The notes under the pieces: model-generated
Database searches by the model: none
Seen by the model: the letters and a program-made list of their open reading frames with translations, nothing else
Told to the model about the DNA's origin: nothing
DNA from: Clostridiaceae bacterium
GTDB taxonomy: Bacteria; Bacillota; Clostridia; Oscillospirales; Acutalibacteraceae
Length of the DNA stretch: 6,651 nt
Assembly (NCBI GenBank): GCA_904501895.1
Contig: CAJGCX010000097.1
Location: 1-6,651, forward strand
Direction of reading: 5' to 3'
Made by a program: the position numbers and the translations under genes
Shown here: in pieces, positions 1 to 4,425 of the stretch
How the letters are laid out: each line of letters begins with the position of its first letter
Position numbering within the stretch: the first letter of the stretch is position 1

Positions 1-787
1 AAGTGCTGTTGTAACAGGTATGCTTTTAGCATTTAACTTACCGTCAACAATGCCTGTGTGGATGGTTGTAATCGGTGCATTTACTGCAATCGTAATTGCA
101 AAGCAGTTCTTCGGTGGTATCGGTAATAACTTTGTAAACCCTGCTTTAATCGGAAGAATTGTTCTTATGGCATCTTATCCATCACAGATTGGTAATTTCG
201 TAGCACCATTCTCACATAAGGAGAGTGTTGATGCAGTAACAACTGCAACTCCACTTGCACAGATGACTTCAGTTTATTCTGCTGATGATATGGGTGCTGC
301 TATTGACACAGCAGGACTTCCTTCACTTCTCGATATGTTCCTCGGTGTCAAGGGTGGTTGCCTTGGTGAGGTTTGTATTTTAGCACTCGTTTTAGGCTTT
401 GTTTACCTTGTAATCCGTAAGGTTATTTCACCTGTAATTCCACTTGTTTATGTTGGTACTGTTGCAGTAACCATGCTTGTGGCAGGTAAGGGTGACCTTC
501 AGTTTGTGGCTTATCAGCTTATGGCAGGTGGCCTTGTTTTAGGTGCTGTGTTTATGGCAACTGACTACACAACATCTCCTGTTTCATTTAAGGGTAAGAT
601 TATTTACGCTATCGGTTGTGGTGTTCTTACATCTCTCATCAGAATTTTCGGTTCATTACCTGAGGGTGTTTCCTTCTCAATTATCATTATGAACATTCTT
701 GTTCCTCATATTGAGCATCTCACTACTGCAAGACCATTTGGTGAGGTCAAGGAAAAGAAAAAGAAGAAGGAGGCTGAGGCAAAATGA
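1..787 (+). CDS. rnfD: Rnf complex subunit RnfD, 5' end missing (partial)
   Basis: This is the membrane subunit of the ferredoxin:NAD+ oxidoreductase (Rnf), which carries a covalently bound FMN and belongs to the NqrB/RnfD family. The frame is open back to the window edge (codons from base 2, reading SAVVTG before the first Met at 20). The true start therefore lies upstream, and the Met at 20 falls inside a conserved helix. Numbering from that Met, I see the family stretch GGIGNNFVNPALIGR (32-46), the flavinylation-type motif DAVTTATPL (71-79) with the likely FMN-acceptor Thr77 (codon 248-250), several hydrophobic helices, and the C-terminal family signature FMATDYTTSP followed by LIRIFGSLPEGVSFSIIIMN. 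The protein ends in a charged, lysine-rich cytoplasmic tail (KEKKKKKEAEAK). The stop overlaps the rnfG start (ATGA), which indicates translational coupling. About 60-70 N-terminal residues are probably missing. The family assignment is secure; Na+ versus H+ coupling cannot be read from this sequence. Confidence 0.95.
   Translation, partial: SAVVTGMLLAFNLPSTMPVWMVVIGAFTAIVIAKQFFGGIGNNFVNPALIGRIVLMASYPSQIGNFVAPFSHKESVDAVTTATPLAQMTSVYSADDMGAAIDTAGLPSLLDMFLGVKGGCLGEVCILALVLGFVYLVIRKVISPVIPLVYVGTVAVTMLVAGKGDLQFVAYQLMAGGLVLGAVFMATDYTTSPVSFKGKIIYAIGCGVLTSLIRIFGSLPEGVSFSIIIMNILVPHIEHLTTARPFGEVKEKKKKKEAEAK
767..773 (+). promoter_or_regulatory. Ribosome binding site of rnfG
   Basis: AAGGAGG lies 10 nt before the rnfG ATG at 784, inside the lysine-rich 3' end of rnfD. 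The poly-Lys/Glu tail of RnfD (AAG AAG AAG GAG GCT) is therefore partly dictated by the embedded Shine-Dalgarno site. Confidence 0.85.
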
Positions 788-1347
788 AGAAATTCGATTT
801 AAAAGAAGTTCTCGTTCCTACAATTTCACTCTTTCTTATATGTGCAATAGTAACTCTCTTACTTGCAGTTACAAACTCCGTAACAAAGCCACAGATTGAA
901 AAGCTTCAGATTGAAACTGCAAATAAGACAAAGGCACAGGTGCTGTCAGTAGCAGACAGCTTTTCTGATGAAAAAACAGCCCAGTTAAACGGTGCTACAT
1001 ACACATATTTTGAAGGCTATGACAAGGAAAATAATGTTGTAGGCTATGTTTTCACAACATCTGCTAAGGGTTACGGTGGTGACATTGTAACAATGGTTGG
1101 TGTGAATAATGACGGTACAGTCAGCGGTATGGATTTCCTATCCATTTCCGAAACTGCAGGTCTTGGTATGAATGCCGATGCTGATGAGTTCAAAAATCAG
1201 TTTGTTGGCAAGTCAGGAGAAATCGGAGTTAATAAAAACGCACCATCTGAAAATGAAATTCAGGCACTTACAGGTGCAACAATCACGTCAAAAGCAGTTA
1301 CAGAAGCTGTTAATATTGCATTAGAGCTTTATGAGGAGGTGGCTTGA
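784..1347 (+). CDS. rnfG: Rnf complex subunit RnfG (covalent FMN-binding)
   Basis: RnfG is the extracytoplasmic flavoprotein of the Rnf complex. It is anchored by one N-terminal helix and carries FMN esterified to a threonine by the flavin transferase ApbE (family knowledge). The 187-aa product has a single hydrophobic segment at about residues 10-30 followed by a soluble FMN-binding domain. That domain includes the stretch SISETAGLGMNADADEF, typical of RnfG/NqrC, and the flavinylation motif LTGATITS with acceptor Thr166. The position three residues before TGAT, often Asp in flavinylated proteins, is Gln160 here. The ATG at 784 overlaps the rnfD stop and follows a strong AAGGAGG; the gene ends 2 nt before rnfE. 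Length is normal for the family (about 180-210 aa). Confidence 0.96.
   Translation: MKKFDLKEVLVPTISLFLICAIVTLLLAVTNSVTKPQIEKLQIETANKTKAQVLSVADSFSDEKTAQLNGATYTYFEGYDKENNVVGYVFTTSAKGYGGDIVTMVGVNNDGTVSGMDFLSISETAGLGMNADADEFKNQFVGKSGEIGVNKNAPSENEIQALTGATITSKAVTEAVNIALELYEEVA
1334..1340 (+). promoter_or_regulatory. Ribosome binding site that decides the rnfE start
   Basis: AGGAGGT sits 9 nt before the ATG at 1350 but only 3 nt before the in-frame TTG at 1344. The spacing therefore supports ATG 1350 as the rnfE start; the TTG would add only two residues. Confidence 0.8.
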
Positions 1348-1349
1348 GA

Positions 1350-2051
1350 ATGGCAGAGAAAAAATCATTAGGTAAGGAATTTACTAAAGGTCTTGTTTTA
1401 GAAAATCCTGTTTTAAGACTCGTTCTCGGCACATGTCCTACTCTTGCTACTTCAACCTCTGTTGAAAGTGCAATCGGTATGGGACTTGCTGCTACCGTTG
1501 TTCTTGTGTGCTCAAATATTGTTATTTCAGCACTTCGTAAGGTGATTCCGTCAAAGGTTCGTATTCCTGCTTACGTTGTTATTATCGCAGGATTTGTTTC
1601 AATCGTTCAGATGCTTGTTAAGGCATTCTTACCACAGATTGACGAAATGCTTGGTGTTTACCTTCCTCTTATCGTTGTTAACTGTATTATCCTTGGTCGT
1701 GCTGAGGCATTTGCAAGTAAAAATACAGTTCTTTATTCAGCAGTTGATGGTGTTGGTATGGGTGTTGGTTTTACTGCTGCACTTCTCCTTATGGGTGGTA
1801 TCCGTGAACTCTTGGGTGCAGGGTCAATTGCAGGCTTCACAGTTTTACCTGAAGCAATTCCACCAATGACAATTTTCGTTTTGGCACCCGGTGGATTCTT
1901 CGTATTCGGTATTTTAATTGCTCTTGCAAATAAGGCTGCAGAGCGTAACGGTAAGCCAAAGGCAGAGCTTAAAGGCTGTTCAGCATGTCCTATGGCTTCA
2001 TCATGTAAGCTTGTTGGTACAAATGATGCGTGTAAGGAGGAAGCAAAATGA
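1350..2051 (+). CDS. rnfE: Rnf complex subunit RnfE (integral membrane)
   Basis: RnfE is an integral membrane subunit of Rnf (RnfA/RnfE/NqrD/NqrE family). In published structures of the family, it and RnfA form an inverted-symmetry pair holding a [2Fe-2S] centre within the membrane. The 233-aa product from ATG 1350 has about six hydrophobic helices. It carries the two family cysteines expected to bind the cluster: Cys29 in LGTCPTLA and Cys112 in LIVVNCIILGRAEAFASKN. The C-terminus has a cysteine-rich tail: Cys210, Cys213, Cys219 and Cys228 in GCSACPMASSCK...DAC, which is not part of the core fold. An in-frame TTG at 1344 is an alternative start but is too close to the Shine-Dalgarno site. The stop overlaps the rnfA start (ATGA). 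Recognition of the subunit is secure; the role of the tail is unknown. Confidence 0.95.
   Translation: MAEKKSLGKEFTKGLVLENPVLRLVLGTCPTLATSTSVESAIGMGLAATVVLVCSNIVISALRKVIPSKVRIPAYVVIIAGFVSIVQMLVKAFLPQIDEMLGVYLPLIVVNCIILGRAEAFASKNTVLYSAVDGVGMGVGFTAALLLMGGIRELLGAGSIAGFTVLPEAIPPMTIFVLAPGGFFVFGILIALANKAAERNGKPKAELKGCSACPMASSCKLVGTNDACKEEAK
2034..2040 (+). promoter_or_regulatory. Ribosome binding site of rnfA
   Basis: AAGGAGG lies 7 nt before the rnfA ATG at 2048, inside the last codons of rnfE (TGT AAG GAG GAA encodes Cys228-Lys-Glu-Glu). Confidence 0.85.
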
Positions 2052-2638
2052 TTAAGGTGTTTTTAGCAATTCTTCTTACAGGAATTTTAACTGATAACTT
2101 TATTCTTTCAAAATTCCTTGGTATTTGTCCTTTCCTTGGTGTTTCTAAAAAGCTTAATACTGCTGCAGGAATGAGTGCTGCCGTAATCTTCGTTATGGTG
2201 CTTTCAACTGCTGTTACTTATCCTATCAACACACTCCTTGTGAAAAATGATATGGAATATTTACAGACAATCGTTTTCATTCTCGTAATTGCAGCTCTTG
2301 TTCAGCTTGTTGAAATCATTCTTAAAAAGTATATGGTTTCACTTTATAATGCACTTGGTATTTATCTTCCATTGATTACAACAAACTGTGCTGTTCTCGG
2401 TGTTGTTCTTCTTAATATTGAAGAAGGCTACACATTCTGGGAATCAATCGTTTCTTCCCTTGGTGCAGGTCTTGGATTTATGGTTGCTATGGTTATGTTT
2501 GCAGGTGTCCGTGAAAGACTTGAGGGTGCTGATATTCCAAAAAGCTTACAAGGACTTCCTATCACTCTCGTTTCAGCATCTCTTGTTTCAATGTCATTCT
2601 TAGGCTTTACAGGACTTGTTGAAAACATCTTTAACTAA
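2048..2638 (+). CDS. rnfA: Rnf complex subunit RnfA (integral membrane)
   Basis: RnfA is the integral membrane partner of RnfE in the ferredoxin:NAD+ oxidoreductase. The two are paralogues inserted with opposite topology, and each contributes two cysteines to the intramembrane Fe-S centre (family knowledge). The 196-aa product shows about six hydrophobic segments and the hallmark motifs DNFILSKFLGICPFLGVSKK (Cys27) and GIYLPLITTNCAVLGV (Cys114). The downstream stretch GAGLGFMVAMVMFAGVRERL is also characteristic. Length matches the family (about 190-195 aa). The start is fixed by the ATGA overlap with rnfE and the AAGGAGG 7 nt upstream. It is followed 12 nt later by rnfB. Confidence 0.97.
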   Translation: MIKVFLAILLTGILTDNFILSKFLGICPFLGVSKKLNTAAGMSAAVIFVMVLSTAVTYPINTLLVKNDMEYLQTIVFILVIAALVQLVEIILKKYMVSLYNALGIYLPLITTNCAVLGVVLLNIEEGYTFWESIVSSLGAGLGFMVAMVMFAGVRERLEGADIPKSLQGLPITLVSASLVSMSFLGFTGLVENIFN

Positions 2639-2644
2639 GGAGGG
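2637..2644 (+). promoter_or_regulatory. Ribosome binding site of rnfB
   Basis: AAGGAGGG overlaps the last two bases of the rnfA stop codon and lies 6 nt before the rnfB ATG at 2651. Confidence 0.85.
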
Positions 2645-2650
2645 AATAAG

Positions 2651-3457
2651 ATGGATATTTTAACTGCTGTTATTATTGTGGCTGTAATCGGTCTTGTTCT
2701 CGGTCTTGGTCTTGCAGTTGCTTCAATCGTTTTTGCTGTGCCAAAGGATGAAAAGGCAGAGGCTGTCCGTGAGTGCCTTCCCGGTGCTAACTGTGGTGCT
2801 TGTGGATTTTCAGGCTGTGATGGTTATGCTAACGCCCTTGCAAAGGGTGAAACTGATAACACAGCTCTTTGTGCTCCCGGTGGTAATGCAGTGTCAAAGG
2901 ATATTGCAGGGATTTTAGGACTTGAGGCAGGTGAGGTTATGCCTGAGGCTGCTGTAGTGCTCTGTATGGGGCACAATGAAAATGTAAAGATGAAATATGA
3001 CTACATAGGTGTTGAAAGCTGTAGAATGGCTTCACAGCTTTATAACGGTCCTAAGGAGTGTAGCTATGGCTGTCTCGGTCTCGGTGACTGTGTGGCTGCT
3101 TGTCCTTACAACGCAATTCATATCTGTAATGGTGTTGCAAGAATCAATCCTGTTGAGTGTCGTGCGTGTAAAATGTGCGTAAACACTTGTCCAAAGGGTC
3201 TTATCGAAATGATGCCTCTTCACCGTATTACTGCTGCCGTCCTTTGTAAAAACCATAATAAGGGTGCTGTTACAAGAAAGGAATGTACTGCAGGCTGTAT
3301 CGGTTGTATGAAGTGTGTCAAGGCTTGTGAATACGATGCTGTTAAGGTTGAAAATAACGTTGCACACGTTGATTATCAGAAATGTGTCGGCTGCGGCAAA
3401 TGCCACGAGGTCTGCCCTGTAGGCGTAATCGACTTGGTCGAGATGAAGAAAGTGTAA
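2651..3457 (+). CDS. rnfB: Rnf complex subunit RnfB (polyferredoxin)
   Basis: RnfB is the electron-entry subunit of Rnf, thought to accept electrons from reduced ferredoxin on the cytoplasmic side. The 268-aa product has an N-terminal membrane anchor (about residues 3-29), then the 'Fe-S' domain with Cys48, Cys51, Cys56 and Cys74 (NCGACGFSGC...C), which binds one [4Fe-4S]. The C-terminal half carries four ferredoxin-type cysteine groups: 137/141/147/151 (unusual spacing, CSYGCLGLGDCVAACP), 170/173/176/180, 216/219/222/226 (ending CE rather than CP), and 245/248/251/255. This suggests up to five [4Fe-4S] clusters, more than the short enterobacterial RsxB (about 190 aa) and fewer residues than the longest clostridial RnfB proteins. 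It is the last gene of the operon and is followed by a strong terminator. Identification is secure; cluster number is inferred from cysteine motifs. Confidence 0.97.
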   Translation: MDILTAVIIVAVIGLVLGLGLAVASIVFAVPKDEKAEAVRECLPGANCGACGFSGCDGYANALAKGETDNTALCAPGGNAVSKDIAGILGLEAGEVMPEAAVVLCMGHNENVKMKYDYIGVESCRMASQLYNGPKECSYGCLGLGDCVAACPYNAIHICNGVARINPVECRACKMCVNTCPKGLIEMMPLHRITAAVLCKNHNKGAVTRKECTAGCIGCMKCVKACEYDAVKVENNVAHVDYQKCVGCGKCHEVCPVGVIDLVEMKKV

Positions 3458-3475
3458 TTGATATACAATATATAA

Positions 3476-3509
3476 AAAAGCCAACACGGTATTTTCTGTG
3501 TTGGCTTTT
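3476..3509 (+). terminator. Intrinsic terminator of the rnf operon
   Basis: AAAAGCCAACAC (3476-3487) is perfectly complementary to GTGTTGGCTTTT (3498-3509). The stem can extend by G·U and G-C pairs to about 14 bp with a 6-nt loop. It ends in a short T run, 18 nt after the rnfB stop. Because A runs precede it, it could also act on minus-strand transcripts. Confidence 0.9.
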
Positions 3510-3559
3510 GTTGTGTCAATAAATTGGAGTTTATAGGGGTGTTAATTGTATCACGGTAG

Positions 3560-3578
3560 GGCGGGGCTTGCTCCCGCC
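3560..3578. repeat. GC-rich hairpin, possibly a dispersed intergenic repeat
   Basis: GGCGGG (3560-3565) pairs with CCCGCC (3573-3578) around a 7-nt loop. The GC content is much higher than the surrounding AT-rich spacer. It lacks a T run, so it is not an intrinsic terminator. Short GC-rich palindromes of this look recur between genes in many gut Clostridia, as I recall; copy number here cannot be tested from one window. Confidence 0.45.
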
Positions 3579-3610
3579 GTTGCTGTTTAATATGAATTTA
3601 AAATAGAGAT

Positions 3611-3695
3611 GTCATTCTGAGGAGTGCAACGACGAAGAATCTCTGTTCGTTGATATGTAACTATTGGAGAGATTCTTCGCTTCTCTCAGAATGAC
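3611..3695. repeat. 85-nt imperfect palindrome (REP/MITE-like intergenic element)
   Basis: The outer arms GTCATTCTGAG (3611-3621) and CTCAGAATGAC (3685-3695) are perfect reverse complements. So are the inner arms CGAAGAATCTCT (3633-3644) and AGAGATTCTTCG (3668-3679). They are separated by imperfectly paired bases and a 23-nt loop (3645-3667). There is no ORF and no obvious target-site duplication. The core words (GTCATTCTGAG and CGAAGAATCT) resemble a palindromic sequence I recall as widely dispersed in bacterial intergenic DNA. It is probably a non-autonomous repeat rather than a gene-specific regulator. Confidence 0.7.
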
Positions 3696-3738
3696 TCGGC
3701 ATTTCGATAAATTATAAATTATAAACATATTAAGACGC

Positions 3739-3778
3739 AAAAAAGATGACTGCTACCGAAGTAACAGCCATCTTTTTT
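3739..3778 (-). terminator. Intrinsic terminator for minus-strand transcription, cUUCGg loop
   Basis: In minus-strand RNA, AAAAAAGATGGCTGTTAC pairs along all 18 positions with GTAGCAGTCATCTTTTTT (16 Watson-Crick pairs, two G·U). The loop is UUCG closed by C-G, the extra-stable tetraloop, and a run of six U ends the stem. In plus-strand RNA the two wobble positions become A·C mismatches and the loop is CGAA, so the minus strand is the likelier functional direction. The nearest minus-strand gene upstream is the 36-codon ORF at 3974-4084, about 195 nt away. Confidence 0.8.
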
Positions 3779-3841
3779 ATGAGAAAAATTATTATGAAAA
3801 AACCTAAATTAAGTGACTTCGTGTGAAGTCTATATATTAAA

Positions 3842-3939
3842 AATTTCTGTGCAGTAGGAAAATAGGGATTGGTGTTATACTTTATGAAAAAGGAAAGGGA
3901 AAATTTGTTGGGGATTGGAAAACCCACCACACAGAAATT
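3842..3939 (-). other. Structured 3' region of the small minus-strand transcript
   Basis: AATTTCTGTG (3842-3851) and CACAGAAATT (3930-3939) are perfect 10-bp inverted repeats enclosing 78 nt. The enclosed segment contains two copies of GGGATTGG (3865-3872 and 3911-3918). No convincing ORF is present on either strand. Nearby, GACTTC/GAAGTC (3815-3830, 4-nt loop) forms another small hairpin. This stretch lies between the small ORF and its likely terminator, so it may be a structured 3' UTR or part of a small RNA. It could also be the ends of a small decayed element. Confidence 0.4.
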
Positions 3940-3973
3940 ATAAACAAACTAAAGGAAAAATTGTGTTCAGCTT

Positions 3974-4084
3974 TTATGCTGCGAAGCTAAGTAACTGAAC
4001 AACCTTGAGCATTGACTTGATTGAGAACTTTTCCTGAATCAACTCAGCAGCAAGTCTCATCTGCTCCTGTTCGGCGTTAAACAC
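3974..4084 (-). CDS. Small protein of unknown function, 36 aa
   Basis: I do not recognise this gene. It is a minus-strand ORF starting with GTG at 4084, 8 nt after AAAGGAGG, and ending with TAA at 3974-3976. It sits 33 nt downstream of a near-consensus promoter -10 element. The product begins MFNAEQEQMRLAAELIQEKF and ends SIKSMLKVVQLLSFAA, with four acidic residues (E5, E7, E14, E18) and four basic ones (R10, K19, K23, K27). It is predicted by eye to be mostly helical: an acidic amphipathic first half, then a more hydrophobic basic second half. There is no signal peptide, cysteine or clear transmembrane segment. It is probably a monocistronic unit, since it has its own promoter and a terminator follows at 3739-3778, with a long 3' region between. 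It could be a regulatory micropeptide, a membrane-surface helix, or the coding part of a dual-function small RNA; none of these is shown. Confidence 0.65.
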   Translation of the reverse strand: MFNAEQEQMRLAAELIQEKFSIKSMLKVVQLLSFAA

Positions 4085-4092
4085 TCTTACCG

Positions 4093-4100
4093 CCTCCTTT
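4093..4100 (-). promoter_or_regulatory. Ribosome binding site of the 36-aa ORF
   Basis: The minus-strand sequence AAAGGAGG is as strong as the sites in the rnf operon and lies 8 nt before the GTG at 4084. It is the main evidence for that non-ATG start. Confidence 0.75.
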
Positions 4101-4116
4101 ATTCTGTTGTGGCTAT

Positions 4117-4145
4117 ATAATAACAGAAAAAAATACAAAAGTCAA
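4117..4145 (-). promoter_or_regulatory. Sigma-70 type promoter for the 36-aa gene
   Basis: On the minus strand, -35 TTGACT (4145-4140) and -10 TATTAT (4122-4117) are separated by exactly 17 bp of T-rich DNA. The predicted start near 4110 gives a 5' leader of about 26 nt containing the AAAGGAGG site. It is the best promoter in the window. Confidence 0.75.
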
Positions 4146-4148
4146 GTA

Positions 4149-4352
4149 TTTTTGCACAATAAAATTATTAAATATTTGTGAATATTGCACAAACAATGTG
4201 TGAACAAAAAACTTTGCAGGGTGTGTAATAATCCACAAATTAAAATCATCTTTTTGTATAAAACATACAAAAAATAATGGGATTTAAAGAGTTAAAGTCC
4301 CAAAATATTGGTAAATAATTACAAATGCAGTGGGAAAAGTTTGTGCAATATT
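4149..4352. repeat. Cluster of TTGCACAA words in an AT-rich spacer
   Basis: TTGCACAA occurs at 4152-4159 and 4185-4192, exactly 33 bp apart, and its reverse complement TTGTGCAA at 4341-4348. The last two lie in a perfect 14-bp inverted repeat, AATATTGCACAAAC (4181-4194) and GTTTGTGCAATATT (4339-4352). The two proximal copies are just upstream of the -35 of the small minus-strand gene. Between the arms are a perfect AT-rich hairpin TTTTTGTAT/ATACAAAAA (4251-4259/4265-4273) and a weak one GGGATTT/AAGTCCC (4279-4301). I see no gene in 4150-4375. These may be operators, but chance in AT-rich DNA is possible. Confidence 0.4.
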
Positions 4353-4375
4353 TTTAAAAATAAATATAAAAAGTT

Positions 4376-4409
4376 AAAAAAATACACTTGCCATTGTTGA
4401 CAAGTGTAT
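4376..4409 (-). terminator. Intrinsic terminator of the trmB-symporter unit
   Basis: In minus-strand RNA, ATACACTTG (4409-4401) pairs with CAAGTGTAT (4390-4382). The stem can extend by U·G and C-G pairs around an AACAAT loop, and a run of seven T ends at 4376. It lies 16 nt after the symporter stop, so it closes the unit and insulates the small gene downstream. Confidence 0.88.
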
Positions 4410-4425
4410 CAATATAAAACGTGAA

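Noticed and set aside
1344..1349. TTG at 1344 as the rnfE start
   Set aside because: It lies only 3 nt after the Shine-Dalgarno site, whereas ATG 1350 has a normal 9-nt spacing.
3032..3487. 151-codon open frame antisense to rnfB
   Set aside because: It is a shadow of the well-supported rnfB gene, and it extends into the rnf terminator.
3779..3826. Short plus-strand ORF of 15 codons (ATG 3779, internal ATG 3794) ending MKKPKLSDFV
   Set aside because: No ribosome binding site or promoter is visible, and it runs into a small hairpin. It could be the remnant start of a lost gene, but it is too short to support.
3730..3930. Minus-strand 66-codon open frame across the 3739-3778 hairpin
   Set aside because: It runs through the terminator stem, has no ribosome binding site, and is rich in Phe, Ile, Lys and Asn from AT-rich DNA.
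3884..3943. Plus-strand ORF of 19 codons starting MKKEREN
   Set aside because: The upstream bases contain no Shine-Dalgarno sequence, and the ORF overlaps the inverted-repeat region. Its purine-rich composition explains the open frame.
3961..4000. Possible terminator right after the small ORF (GTTCAG/CTGAAC with AGCTT/AAGCT)
   Set aside because: The stem overlaps the end of the coding sequence, needs a large bulge, and the T run is displaced. The hairpin at 3739-3778 is far stronger.
4181..4352. CRISPR array or origin-like iterons from the TTGCACAA repeats
   Set aside because: There are only three copies in mixed orientation, with irregular gaps and no spacer pattern, initiator gene or DnaA-box series.
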